From Lentinus brumalis (taxonomy: Eukaryota; Basidiomycota; Agaricomycetes; Polyporales; Polyporaceae): DNA of 64,000 bases. The stretch covers positions 1,674,001 to 1,738,000 of the forward strand of contig MARA01000002.1 in the NCBI GenBank assembly GCA_001792895.1, given 5' to 3'. The translations under genes were made by a program, and so were the position numbers. The notes under the pieces were generated by a model that worked only from the letters and a program-made list of their open reading frames with translations, searched no databases and was not told where the DNA came from. Positions 45,839 through 59,567 of the stretch are shown piece after piece (position 1 is the stretch's first letter; each line of letters starts with the position of its first letter).

Positions 45839-47513
45839 CTTCGCTGTGTGCCCAGAACAGACAGTCCTGTGTATCCATTAGAAGGGTTTTTATACTCGCA
45901 TACTCTTTTCTTGGCGCGACACTTCTATGTGTAGGAAGCCAGTCCGTGTGATCGCACCACCGCAACAGGGTCTGCGCATGAGAAGCCGGTCGCGTTGGTC
46001 TCACAGATTTGCATGGAAACTAAGCGGAGCGTGTAAGCCGCTTGCTAAAGTGACCGCTCTGAAGGAGGAAGAAGGTCTTTACAATGTGGGAGGGTGAGAG
46101 CGCCGGCACGCTGCGGCAGGCAAATGACGGGGTTTCTTGGGAGTTCGCGGGTGTTGACGGGGTGGCCGTGCAGGAAACAAAGTTCATGATGGGTTGCTAA
46201 TCGACATTGCCAATGAGCTCATCCCTTCCTGCGAGCCGTCGGAACGTTTTTGAATACTCGATGGGTCTTCGGGGGCCGCCGAGGATACAGTCAGGCACAT
46301 CTTCCCCCAACCTGGCAGCGAATGGTGCAATCGTCACCCATACGGCCCAGGAGGTCTCGAAATTGGTTGCGGCGGACCTTAACCGGGCGCAATGGTGCGC
46401 AGTTGAGCGAGTACGAAACCTGTTGGCTAACCGCTTCCACACGCCGAAGGAGAGTACGATATGAGGAGGTGCAAGAGAATTAATCAACGCCCCCATGGGA
46501 GTAATTACGCACCAGGGACAATATCACAACTCGCTCAGGCTTCTAGCTATCCGATTGGGGTTAGTACATGGGATTGGCTTTTACCTTTCATGCGTAGTGC
46601 GGGCAATGTCAGACGGGATTGGGTAACCGGGCGGGGGACTTGATAAATACCCTAGTTTTGAGCCTGGAGAGGACGTCATAAAGGACATGAGCAACTTCTT
46701 CCGATTGTGCAAGAAACTTGGAGGAATAACAACGTATGAGCGAGCTATGGTCGGACCACGACAAGGGAGCATCTAATCCATAAGGACGTTAGACCAGGAG
46801 AACGCAAATTCACCGAGCGAGACTCACCTGATACACATGTCGCGATCAAAGAATTCGAGTCCCTCGGTTGTTACGATTCGTGAGCGTGTCGACGTTTTGA
46901 GAACCAACCAGTATGTGGTTAATGCCTCCAGGAACCACGGTTCACTCGGATGCATACTGGATCTAACCCGTTCGGAGCTGCTGAAAATGAATTACTCCAA
47001 ACACCGGAGCACCCTCACGATAGAAGCAGACGGTGTGTTCCTGAGCCCGGGATGGCTTAGCAGAAACGATGTGGCCTCGTAAAACCCGCAAACTGCGAGC
47101 CACCACTAGTTGCGGCGGGTGGAGCACTGAGAGATGCGCGTTCGAGGACAGTATATGCACTCACTGACGGCTTGTTCTAGCTCGACCCCTCTGAACGATA
47201 CCCGCAAACGCACATTGTCACTGGCACAGGTCTGCACGAACCTACATAGCTAGCCCATACTAATAGTCAATCAGCGGTTCCGTCAAGCGACGTCCATCCG
47301 TCACCGGAAGCGCCAGACTATGGCCGATCTGACCCCTGCTGAGACACGACGATGCAGTGGTGTAACTTCCCGTCAATGTCGATGTGAATTCCCAAGATAC
47401 AGAAGATAGGTGACGACCTGGATATGCAAAGCTCCAAAGAAAAAGGCTAGGGTAAGCGTGCACGTAACGTCTATAGCGACATAGCCAACCTTACCTGCAA
47501 GACTGCAACCTCA
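45839..47513. other. 1.7-kb stretch with no convincing gene
   Basis: Contains the PEBP promoter at its left end (TTTTATA, 45887-45893, minus-strand TATA). Open frames up to about 100 codons on both strands lack conserved motifs and plausible exon structure. Confidence 0.5.
45887..45893 (-). promoter_or_regulatory. TATA box of the PEBP gene
   Basis: TATAAAA on the minus strand, 49 bases upstream of the ATG at 45838. The spacing implies a short 5' UTR of about 20 bases. Confidence 0.5.
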
Positions 47514-48096
47514 TCAGATCTTCTGCGCAAGCCTCTGGACAATACCGCATCCGTCCTGACCCCGGACACATACTACTGTGGACGCCCCTTGATCCTGTGC
47601 ATCTGGTATGAGACACTTGACGTCTTGCACGTCGGGACATGGGCAGTCTGAAGGCTGGGCTACGCAGACGAGAGTGTCTGGACAGAGATAGTTCGAGCAC
47701 GGTACTGCGCAGATACAAGGTTAGCACACCATATCCCCGAGCGAGCCCTGGACCATGCCAATATGCCACCTCAATCATATTGCCAAGGCACATGGCCATA
47801 TGGCTGGTGCCGTATACCTGCCACAGGCTGCCGAGCATTCACTCCCAAGTCGGACGGGAGATTCGGCAGCCACCTGCCAACGTCTCCCAAATACAATATC
47901 CTCCATGGCGACCCACAGTGTACATTCAATACTCACCTGCGTCCGAATGTGCTTGCCATTGCGCCATACCACCCGCGGGTCTCTGCTGCTGCTGCTGCTG
48001 CTGGTGTCCACCAAACATCTGCTCGAAGAAGCCAAATTGGCCAAGCACAGCCGATATATGCAGAGACAAGCACAGCAGTAAAGTCTGGACCAGCAT
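47514..48096 (-). CDS. LCL2: Lcl2-like secretory-pathway protein
   Basis: Two exons with a 230-base intron. The first encodes a signal peptide ([19 protein letters not shown]) and the mature start [15 protein letters not shown] with a seven-Gln run, then [16 protein letters not shown]. The second gives [35 protein letters not shown] and [20 protein letters not shown], ending KI with TGA at 47514. The block order [10 protein letters not shown]...YLCP...VDCPCP...VKC matches fungal Lcl2 (long chronological lifespan 2), tied in yeast to ER-associated degradation. All Cys typical of the family appear present. Length is about 115-120 residues. The long intron is unusual here, where most are 50-60 bases. 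Confidence 0.88.
47983..48003. repeat. CTG trinucleotide run (polyGln in LCL2)
   Basis: Seven uninterrupted CTG units, read as CAG on the minus strand, encode seven Gln after the signal peptide of Lcl2. A short variable microsatellite is likely. Confidence 0.85.
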
Positions 48097-48551
48097 GTCG
48101 AGTTCACTGAGGGTGATGAGTGTATGTGCGAAGAGACGTATACCCCGACTCCGAGAAGCTCGGAGTACACGTGTCACGACAATACCGCCAAACAACGCGC
48201 CTGTGGCAGCTGCCAGGTCACACCAGCTGCAGATCATAGTACAGATGCATATGCATATTCCTAATCATAAGTCGTACAAAACAAAGCACTACGCGTAAGA
48301 TGTCCAAATGTCCAAATCGAGGGGCAAAGAGCACAGAAACCTTGAGTCGTCGACTCAGAAACAAGGACGGCGAACGCGCAGTGAATACATGAAGGCGTGG
48401 TAATGCTACTAAAAGATGGTGGGCGTGCGGGTAGATTGAATGAAATCGAGCATAAAGGCGGACATGCTGGGGTAGTGTCGGAGAACTAGAAGAAGGAGCC
48501 AAAACCGAACACTGAACAGAGGCCAAAATCGGAAGACGAGACGAGACGCGC
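48097..48551. other. intergenic region LCL2 / KEN-box gene
   Basis: About 455 bases between tandem minus-strand genes, with the LCL2 promoter and the 3' UTR of the next gene. The open frame of the KEN-box gene reads through part of it in a frame I consider non-coding. Confidence 0.5.
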
Positions 48552-49582
48552 CTACACCAGCTCGTCCTCGCCTTCGAAACAGTCCATCTCTTCCTCCATG
48601 GCACGACGCATCTGCCTGCGTTCCTCCTTGCCGAGAGGGGTTCGGCCGGGAGTGGCCCCAACGAGAGTGGCAGCCGGGCTAACCACGGGACGCAGGGTCC
48701 GCTCTCTCGGGTCGCGCGAAAGTTCGCTACGTGCTTGGGATGGGGCGAAGGGGGCCCTAGTTTCTTCGCGCTCCTCCTGAGTATGGCGCAGGGTGAGACC
48801 AGACCCGCCTTCATCCACGCCAATTCCGAAGGAGTCACAGGATCGTGGGTCTTCTTCGAGGACTTGCGTCGAGGGGCGCGATTTTCCTTATCGTCCTCAT
48901 TATCCACAATTGAAGAGACACAATCCTCGTCCGCAGCCAAGCGGGGGGAAGGAGCGACGGGAATGATGATGTAGGGGTCCTGATAAACGTCGAAGCCAGG
49001 GTAATGGATGCTCTGTCGGTCGGGGGGAGAGACCTCGCGCGGAATGAACAACGGCAAGGCCCTCGATGCGCGGGTAGCAGCGGAGTCAGGGTCAACTACC
49101 GCGCCTGTCTGCCCAGTGTGAGAGGGCCTAGAGCTCCTGGAAGGAGAGCCTAAAGGCCCTGCGGACAGCCGAGGCGAACGACGTGCTCGCGTACTCGGAG
49201 TCCGTCTGGTGCTCCTCCGCGGGGTCTCCGAACCACCCCCGCTGCCACGCGGGGCCTCGCAAACGGTGGTGTCCGATGCATCTGATGATCCAAAGTCGAG
49301 CCGTGCAGCCGGGCTGTCTTGTCCTTGCAGGAGCGCATGGAAAAGAGCAGGGGCGAACCTTGCGCTGTTGCTCGAAGCTGAAAGCGGACTCTTCAACCTC
49401 GGCGTGATGGACCCATCCACCGCTTTGAAACGCCTCTTCGATGGACTATCGGCGGACCCGACAGAAGGCGAATGAGGCCGTTTGTTCGGCCGCAAGTGGC
49501 TGGGCGTCGTGCTTTGGGAAGGGACCGGCACAGAGCGCAGGTCCATTTCTTGCAGGGGACCGGGACGCGCGGCATGCGGCAT
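48552..49582 (-). CDS. KEN-box phosphoprotein, probable cell-cycle protein
   Basis: I do not recognise the family. Start MPHAARPGPLQEMDLRSVPV at 49582. The protein is basic and Ser/Pro-rich with many SP/TP sites (RPHSPSVGSADSPSKRR, ITPRLKSPLSASS), an Arg-rich stretch (TPRRSTRRTPSTRARRSPRL), and a distinctive block SIHYPGFDVYQDPYIIIP. Next is an acidic patch with a KEN box (NEDDKENRAPRRKSSKK). The C-terminus reads best in a second frame from about 48810 (LRHTQEEREETRAPF...RRAMEEEMDCFEGEDELV, stop at 48552). The frame switch near 48800-48830 has no normal-sized GT-AG intron that I can place, so a short intron or a sequence error is possible. KEN boxes mark substrates of APC/C; a securin- or CDK-inhibitor-like role is a guess. 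Confidence 0.6.
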
Positions 49583-49958
49583 AGCGAAGGTCGTGCTTGA
49601 AGCGACAGGTGTTGCGAGAGTGATAGGATGTGGTTGTGAGACCGGGGAGACGGATAATCGGGGGTCAGGTATTTAAGTATGATGGGCGTTGGAAACCAAA
49701 CCGCGAAGCGCCCCACGCGTCAGCTCGCGACGCGACTTCACGTGATAGTCACAGTCACGCCATCACATCGGCACAACGCAAACATCCTGGGCGGATGGCT
49801 CGGGAACCGTCCAGAAAGCCGCGGACAATGGATGGGTAGGGCCGCACACTAGAAGTCCAGACTCAAACATATCATTGCACACGACAAAGAGAATATAGGA
49901 GGAAAACTTCCCGAAGTGATTACTGTACAGATACAACAGATACATAGCAAGGGAGAGC
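49583..49958. other. intergenic region KEN-box gene / FAL1
   Basis: About 375 bases between tandem minus-strand genes; no gene seen. Confidence 0.55.
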
Positions 49959-51582
<1,624 letters not shown>

Positions 51583-51740
51583 GGCGGTCGAGGTCGTGGA
51601 AGGGAGAGAGCAGAGTTCGGAGTTCAAAATCTTGAACGCTCTCAGCAAACCAGGGTCAGTAAGCGCCTGATGCTCGCTGCCTAGGTTGGTCTCCTCATCG
51701 CCCCCTACGACACCCTCGCCGCTATCTGCGCTTGTCTGCT
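51583..51740. promoter_or_regulatory. divergent promoter FAL1 / SF3A3
   Basis: Only 158 bases separate two divergent start codons, so the two promoters must overlap. No TATA box is seen. Confidence 0.55.
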
Positions 51741-53586
51741 ATGGACTCTATCATCGAGGTTCAACGCCAGACACACGAGGAGATCGAGCATCTTGAGCGT
51801 GCTCTCTACACGACGCTCTCGAAGCCCCAGCCAACGCACCAGGTCCGGCTACAAAACGAGCACAAGGCTGCCCAGCTCCTGGATCGCATACATTCTCGCG
51901 TCGTCACGCTTAACAACCTCTACGAGGACCAGGATACGCGCAAAGCCGAGATTGACTCGTTGTCTGCGCCGGCTCGACAAGACGACCTCTCTTCATTCTA
52001 TGCGCGACTTGGGAAGATCCAGGAGCACCACGCGAAGTACCCAGACGCCACTGTTGGCGGCTTTGAGATCGAACTTGCAGCATTCTTGGACGAGTCGGAG
52101 GAGCTCGAAGATGATGATTTTGAGCAGGACGATCGTGCGTTCCCTCCACATATCATCCGACTACGACAACTCATCTCGGTGTCTCGGTAGCCGTTGCCTT
52201 GCTGTTCTCTGGCGAAGAGGGCTATGGCAAATATCTTGACTTGTACGCTAACCATACAACCTACAACAATCTCAAGCATATTGGCAAGCGGATAGCGTAC
52301 CTGCAATATCTTGACGTACTCCTTGCCGCTCAGTCAGGACCTGTTCATACTGAGCTGCCCAAAGAATGTCGACTGCATCGAGACTACGAACTGTGAGGCC
52401 TCTCTGCTACAAATCTCTGCCCGCTCACTCTAAATTGCATGATACAGGTACATTCGTGCGCTTCATGCTTACCTAGTTTCGTTCATGAAGCGATCGCAAC
52501 CCTTGGTTGACGTGGAGTCTCAGCAGCGTGAAGCTGAGGAGCAGTTTGGCAAGTACTGGGAGTCGGAGGGTGCGGAGGAATGGCAGGATGTGAAGCAGCC
52601 AAAAGTACCGGGGAGCGAGAACGGAGAGGCAGGCATCTGGTGCGCAGCATGTAAGTACTGTATACAGCTCATTCATGACGCTGTTGTGGACTGAATCCCA
52701 CAGGTCAGAAGATGTACTCAAAGCAAACCGTGTACGACGCGCATTTGACGTCCAAGAAGCACATCAAGGCCGCTCAAAAGCAAGCCACTTCCGAGGCGCC
52801 ACCCGCCAACCCTAACGGCCCTCCTGCTGGGACGAGCTCAACGCCCGCCCCCAACGGAGAATCGTCAAAGTCATCTGACAAGAACAAGCATCGCACCGCC
52901 GCCCTTCTGACACACCTTTCCACCCACTTGCTTCGCGCACTCGTGCCTGCACTCAACGATACTAAGTCCAACGTCGAGCGTCGCTTCTCGCTCACAGCCC
53001 GAGAGCGTGAACAGGAGCTGCTCGAACAGGCGAAGAAGCCCCCTCCGGCTCCCAAAGCGCCTGTCATTGGTGAGAACGGAGAGGAGGAAGAGGAGGAGGA
53101 GCGTATCTACAATCCGCTCAAGCTTCCCCTCGGATGGGATGGCAAACCGATCCCGTACTGGTTGTACAAGCTTCATGGGTTGGGTGTCGAGTACCGCTGC
53201 GAGATCTGCTCGGACCATGTCTATATGGGCAGGAAGAACTTCGATCGTCACTTCCAGGTACGTAGCACATCGCTCAAGTGGCAATCACCTCTCACAGGTA
53301 CTTTGTAGGAGTCGAGACATGCGTTCGGTATGCGTGCGCTTGGCTTACCCAACACGAAGCACTTCCACGAAATCACTCGAATTGAGGATGCGCTTGCATG
53401 TAAGAGACCTTTCTTGCGTTTCTTAACGTTCGTGGACTGATGACCGTACTAGTGGCCGAGAAACTCAAGCGAGAGGGGCGCAACGAGATCTTTGAGCAGG
53501 AGACCATGGAGGAGCTCGAGGACGAGGAGGGCAACGTCTACAACCGCAAGACATACGAGGACCTGAAGAAGCAGGGCCTCATTTGA
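51741..53586 (+). CDS. SF3A3: splicing factor SF3a subunit 3 (SF3a60/Prp9)
   Basis: Start [21 protein letters not shown]-terminal helical part ([40 protein letters not shown]), then [20 protein letters not shown] and YLQYLDVL. A first C2H2 finger is split by an intron ([20 protein letters not shown] with TSKKH). The C-terminal exon carries [40 protein letters not shown] with [14 protein letters not shown] (matrin-type finger), and [15 protein letters not shown], ending KQGLI with TGA at 53584. This is the complete SF3A3 plan. It forms SF3a with SF3A1 and SF3A2 in the U2 snRNP. About six exons. The 3' end converges on the phosphatase gene with 137 bases between stop codons. Confidence 0.96.
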
Positions 53587-53723
53587 TCCATCGCCAGCTA
53601 TCATAGGTTCGCCTCTGCAGGCTCTGTAGTCGTCCCCCTTCATAGGTACATCTAGTACTATGCGCAGGGTCTTGTTGCTCTTTGTAATATACATCCGTAC
53701 ATGCTCGTGGTCTACAATATGGG

Positions 53724-56700
53724 CTACAGCTCGTCTTGCTCTGAGGCGGGTTTGCTGCCCCGGATAGGTGGTGGGGGTGCAGGTCTTCGTTGGGTGGTTG
53801 TCGCTGGGGATGGCTGGGCTGGTGTGATCGGAGCTTGCAGGGAGAGGGCATGATACAGCTCTTCCTCGGAAGACGAAGGCGAAGAAGAGAGTGAGGATTC
53901 GCTGGAGGAGTCGAATGGGTTCGAGCTGCGAGCTTGTGAGCCATTTCTGCGAACGTTGGGAATGACGACCCCATTGGGATGCTCTGTTTAGTATAACCGA
54001 TGAGATACCGCCCTGCCCATCACGATACCTCTGGGCATGCTCACCTGCATTGTCCCACCAAGCAGCTTCGTCGGTGCTCGGCGGAGGAACTGCTGGGCGA
54101 ACATGATCAGTATGCCTGGCTGGTATGTCAATCGATGTTCACAGATATGACGCACGATCATGCTCTTCCGAGGTGAACGTAAGGTTGGCCAGCTTTTCAT
54201 CTAGCTTCTCGCCAGGTGCCGTGCTCGTGACGTTCTCCAGCAACAGCTTCTGAAGAGCGGCACGTTTCGCGTGGTCGATTATTCGGACCTCGGCTCTGAA
54301 GAGAGCAAACACCGGTCGATGGTCGGAACACTTGAGCTCGGCGCGAGAATAGACTGTGAGGTCGAGGCTGCTGCCCTTGAACAGAATACGATCTGTATGA
54401 TGCAGTATCAGGCATGTCTCTCTGACGCACACATATCAACGGACTGACCTGTCCAGGCTGGAATACGCATCTTCTCGCCGGTGTCATAGTTGTCAGAGTG
54501 CAGATCGTACTTGTATGTCGGTCGGAAGAGTAGTGGACCTTCCTGATACCCGTTGAAAACCTCTCCATCATCCATGGCGCGTCGTAGCTATAGGATGCTG
54601 ATCAGTACTAGATAGTTGGCATAGAAGAGACTAGAAGATGGCACCTGGTCCGCGGCGAGCAGAGCGTCGAAATCATCCATGAGGGCCAAATTTCTGACAC
54701 GCTCGTTGTCGAGGTCGATGCGGTAATTTGTGTCCGCCAACCAAATGACATTCCTAATTGGCGTAGCTTAGCTCCGAAGATGGTGCAAAAATATGACTGA
54801 CATACTGATGACTATCGATTGTTTTGCCTTTGAGGAAGTGCAGCCCATTAACAATGGTTCGGTAGTCCGCATTCCGTTCCATGATGTTCGAGTGCCCCGC
54901 GGCAAGGTGTGCCGTCAAGAAACAAAATGTGGTATCGTGATACTCTAGCCTGATCCCAACCGCGCCCTTGTTGCCCGACATTCCTCGCAGACCGGTCTGA
55001 AGCAAGACCATGAATCCGCGAGTTGCAAACACTCGAACAAACACAAAAATCCCTACCTTGTGTGATGCTGCTTCAACGTTACGTATTACTGCCGTCAGTT
55101 CTTTCTTCACAAGCACCAAGAGTGCAGTGCCGACCAACTTGATATGTCGTGTTAGGTCATAGTTGACGCCGGCGACCTAAGACAACGACTTGCCTGGTGG
55201 CTTCGAAGCAAGATGTAGTCACACTTCTTGTTCGGTCTTCGATCCAGCGTGTCGACAATCTTGGCTTCCCATACGCGCCTTTGGGCATTGTTGAGCACCA
55301 ATCGCCGATAGCTCAAGGTGAACCGCTTACTTCTTTTCTGGGTCAGTCTGTACGATCTGCTGTGCCGTAAGTGGGACGATCTCCTGAAATCCGAGTGCGA
55401 AGATATCGGGACTGTCGCGCGTGAGCATGGGAAGCAGCACAAGGCATCAAACATGGAGGGACCTACTCCGGTGCATCTGTATGGTGCAGATAGTTCGTCA
55501 GGACCGAACGATACGAGTATATGGGACACTATGCGCACTTGGTCTCGGGAACAACCAGGGAAGAAGTGATTCCGAGGATGGAGGCTAGATAGTGACAAGT
55601 GAGCCATTGCCTCGCCGATCGGGACACAAGAGACACATTCACCCTTCCATTGAGATTCCACGTTCCGACGAAGATAGTACATGTCTTCGTGGTCGAGTAC
55701 TCCGGTAGTCTGTCTGGACGTCAGTCTCGTAATGTCCACAGTCACAACATAGCATTCACCTGTTCTCCAATGCAGCACGTACAGAATCGTGGATAGGATC
55801 GAAGATGGTGACTTGGCGTTGAGTGCTCAGATTGCCCTGTTGCGCCGAAGGTGTCAACTCCGTATTACCGTCTCTGAATTAGTAGCAGATAGTCACGTAC
55901 CACGAACATGTCAATAGCAACTTGCTTCCCCTTGTCCTGGAAGTTGTTGATATATGCGCGAGACACGCTCTTCGTCGCATCGGACAACAGCCCACCCAGA
56001 GTACGCTTGCCACTGCGGGTGAAACTGGTGTTCAGGGCGCCGGTACCAGCGTATATGCGCGACAGCGCATCGCCGTTCTCGGCCCAGAGCTCGCCGTGAT
56101 TGGACCACAACGATCCAGAGTGGATCCACTCTCTGCGTATGTGGGCAAGGTACGTCTCCAGCGCTGTGCGGGACAAGATATCCTGTACGAAGTTGGTGCG
56201 GTCGAGACTATGACGACGTCAGTCGCAACTCAATCGCTGTCCCTTTCTCAGACGTACCAGTCCAGACAATTGGTGCGAAAGACACCCTTTTGCTCCGTAA
56301 TAATTTCATTCGTGTTCGCGTCGGCCATTGTGAAACCGAACTTCTCTATGTTGTCGGCCACTGGTTCCAAGTGCCTGGCATGTCTGTCAGTGCTGAATAT
56401 TGCAAGCTGTTCGCCCAACGCGCTGACCTGACTTCACGGAAGACACTCTCATGGCCACCGTACTTCACTGCGGTATGGAAGTCGAAGTTCGTGATGCCAA
56501 TGGCGTCACCGACGGAGTTGCGAGCTATTTGAACGTGTCGAGTGTACGCCGCGGTTAGAATCGCTTCGTTCTCCTTCGTTCCTAGCAGGTTGATAGCGTG
56601 AACGGCACCATATTCCTCCACGAGACCCGCAAAGTGCCGATCGAAGGCAGGTTGAGAAGCCTGGGGACGCGTTATCTGGATCCGCTGACCGAACGTCTGC

Positions 56701-57927
56701 AGTCCTTGTTGCTCCCAGAATACTGATGAGGCGAATGGAAAGGGAATATCGCGCCAACGAGTGAGTGAAAGAGGTGAACAAACGACGAAACAGTGAGATT
56801 GAACGAAGTACATACATGGGACGCTACCCCGTACTTGTACGTAACTATAACAGTGCTGGTCGGTGCTGAAGATAGTTTCCGTCTTCGACAACAGCAATCA
56901 GCACGTCGAGCAGTTTCAGACACTGCGCTGAGCAATACCTCAACAAAATTTGCGCAGTTGCCATCGTCGTCAACACCTCGAGTGTTGAACCGAGTCCCAG
57001 CCCGTTTCCAGCCAAGACGCGAGATGAGGGCGATCGTCGCGACTATAGGCGTACCATTTGTCGGAGGTGCAGGCAGCGCAAGGGTGCACACCCCAACATA
57101 CCCTTGGATGGCAAGGACCTGTATGAAGTGTCAGCCGCTCCTCCAGGGAACTCAGTAGCGAACTGAACGCACAATAAACTGGCACTGATCCAGCTCCGCA
57201 CGCTCGTGTGGATCCAGTCTCTCTCTGAAATCGAGAAGACTTTTCACGATGTACTCGTTCCAAACAAACCGATCATCATAGCTCGCCGCGTCCCATCGCT
57301 CATTCCTCGACAATCGCCGCTGAAGCCGCGACGAGATGTCCCACTGGGGCTCCATCGCGTAGTAGAAAGTGCCGGCGGAGATAATCTTGCGGAGGGGTTG
57401 ACATGGATGCTCGGGAGCCGGAGTAGCCGATCCACTGCTATGCTCTCGCATATATGTGTCGCTAGTGTCGCCAAGGCCAGGAGCAGCCAGAGGGTCTCCG
57501 GTGAGCGGAAGGTCATCCCAGAGTGACGAGGTCAGGCAGTAGAAGCTGACATCGTGAATCTGCGCCACGGTCTCGGGTGTGGGAGATGAGGGTCTGGCGT
57601 TCCCAACTTCGGTTGCAGAGACGATGACCACCAGGAACATATCTGTCCGACGTTGGGCACGGGTGGATCGGGGCATAAAACGGGAGGAGTGGACGTACCG
57701 TTTGCTATTGAGATCAGCCCCAAACAACCCTTCACAACCCGCGAGGTGAGCTTGACGGCATTCGACAAGTCCACTTGATCCTTCGGAAGGAACTCTACCA
57801 CTGCTTGCGAGGACGAGCCTTGTGCTGCGCGGAAGACCAAAGCTCTTGCGGGACAACCGCGAGTCTCCTCTTGAGAGCTTGTGACCAAGTAGAGTGTGCG
57901 CGGATTGTCGCTGAGATGCAAGTACAT
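53724..57927 (-). CDS. INP52: synaptojanin-type polyphosphoinositide phosphatase (SAC1 + 5-phosphatase)
   Basis: Start [20 protein letters not shown] at 57927. The SAC1 domain holds [58 protein letters not shown] and [13 protein letters not shown], and the catalytic motif [15 protein letters not shown], intact but cut by an intron inside the second Cys codon (about 56210-56262). The 5-phosphatase domain follows: [76 protein letters not shown], and [11 protein letters not shown] with [12 protein letters not shown]. The C-terminus is acidic and Pro-rich, with an NPF motif (SSNPFDSS) known to bind EH domains. About ten exons. The enzyme should strip phosphates from PI(4)P and PI(4,5)P2 in endocytosis; the exact yeast counterpart (Inp52/Inp53) is uncertain. 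Confidence 0.9.
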
Positions 57928-58372
57928 GGTAGGACACTCGAAGACGGTGAAGACTCTGAAGAGGCTTGCAGTGCAACTTGATGGGCGACTGGTGCAAGTG
58001 GCGGTAGTTATATCTCTGGGGCGCGGCGCCGCACCGTGTGCTACTAGCCAGTCGAAGAGAGGAATGCACGCAGAGTTAAAGGCTATTCATGCGTTGCGGG
58101 TTCGGCTGGTCGACAGTACGTGTAAGTACAGACCACGGTGGGCGATGTGAGCTTTGAAGGGCCCTCGAGTGCAAGGTGGAGGAGCAGAGCAGGATGGTAT
58201 AAGTAGTGGCTGTGTCGAGAAACCACAATGGCCAACTTCCACCCTCTTCCACCGTCACGGAGCTTTGAACAATGTATTCGGTATGCAGTTCCAAACTATG
58301 TGGCAAGAAATAATTTACACGAACCCGAAGAGATGCTATCTGCCAAACCCCAGCGTCCGCAGTAGCGAAGTG
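57928..58372. other. intergenic region phosphatase / SVP26
   Basis: About 445 bases between tandem minus-strand genes; no further gene seen. Confidence 0.55.
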
Positions 58373-59567
58373 CTAGAACTCGCGCCAGCCTTCGCTCGTC
58401 GTAGTATGGGAACTAGCCGTCCTCCGCACACCCAGCCGGCTCGGTCCTAACCCTGACACGGAGCCCTCCCTGCTCGACCCATCGTTCGTCATCGATCGTC
58501 TTGGCGGTGGATTCAGCTGGAAGCCCGACGGCGATCCTGGTCTGTAGGAGTCGCTCGATACGCGTCGCGGTGACAGCAATGGAGAAGGCAGGCCGTTCAA
58601 GCTCGGCACCGGACCAAAGCCTGGCGACGTAGGTTGTGTTGATGGCGAGCGGGGGGCGATGATGCCTTCCGAGGTGTCTGTGCGCCGACTGCGCGGGCGG
58701 AGCCGGGGAATCGAGTCCAGGGGGAGGACGTCGAAGAGCGACTTGAATAGTGAGGTGCGCGATCTCGTCGCAGCCGCTTTCGTCGGAGACGAAGGAGGAC
58801 TGCCGGTGCCTGTAGTACGTTCAGAAGAGGGGACTTCGGTTATTTGTTGTCATGTTGCTCACCCGCGTTTGTGGGCAGTGCGTTGTCGTTTGCGCTTAAG
58901 CTCAAGAAGAGGAACAGCGGAGCCAGCCATACGCAGATCCCGAAGAAGGTCGCGATGTCGCCAAAGTTCGGCACAGCATGAGGAAGGGGTGGGCCACGGT
59001 ATGATCGGTGTGCCCTGTGTCTTGCTTCCTGGGTGATTCGCGCGAAATAGAAGAACCATAGGAAGTGGTCGACTACCACAAGCACGCACGATCCCAGGAA
59101 GCTAGGCGAAGAGAGGGAGATGAACGGCCAAGTAGGCGTGAAGTTCTGGAGGTAGACGATATGACAGAACACCGAGAAGAGGATGTGCTTGAGCGGGAGG
59201 GAATCGTGAAAGTACAGTAGGAAGTGGACTAGGATGATGGCCTATATCCCAGCGTAGGTCAAAAGTACCCCGCTACAGGCCAGAAGATGTCAACTCACAT
59301 ATATGCTCCTTTGCCCCCATATTTTTGCCAGACGCGAGTGCTCCTCAATGACCTCGGATATCCATAGTAGGCCGCTCGCTGCACGGACCGGACACGTATA
59401 GCGTTCAGAGAGACGCGCTCATAAGGAACACATCTCGTCACTCACCCAGCGACAAGGTGATGAACACGAACGCAGACGCCGCGCCGGCGTAACTGTAGCT
59501 ACGTCAGTAAGATGTACGAAGCGGGAGGTGCTCTAACTACTCGCCTGAGGAGATGAAGTAATGTCAT
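58373..59567 (-). CDS. SVP26: ER-Golgi cargo adaptor Svp26/TEX261-like
   Basis: Start MTLLHLLSYSYAGAASAFVF with ITLSLASGLLWISEVIEEHS, RLAKIWG, then HDSLPLKHILFSVFCHIVYL, QNFTPTWPFISLSSPSFLGS and VLVVVDHFLWFFYFARITQE, and FGDIATFFGICVWLAPLFLF. These are the conserved helices and loops of Svp26/Erv26/TEX261, which sorts type II membrane proteins into COPII vesicles. The first intron (59544 down to about 59499) starts GC rather than GT. After the last helix an intron leads to a Ser/Pro-rich cytosolic tail of about 140 residues (LLSPRRVSSDSYRPGSPSGF and similar), which yeast Svp26 also has in shorter form. Stop at 58373. About six exons. Confidence 0.92.

Noticed and set aside
46841..46875. TTCGAGTCCC block resembling a tRNA B box
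   Set aside because: No matching A box or cloverleaf could be drawn upstream.
48218..48810. Read-through C-terminus of the KEN-box frame (to 454 codons)
   Set aside because: After about 48810 it turns into low-quality hydrophobic/basic sequence, while another frame gives a charged, plausible C-terminus ending at 48552.
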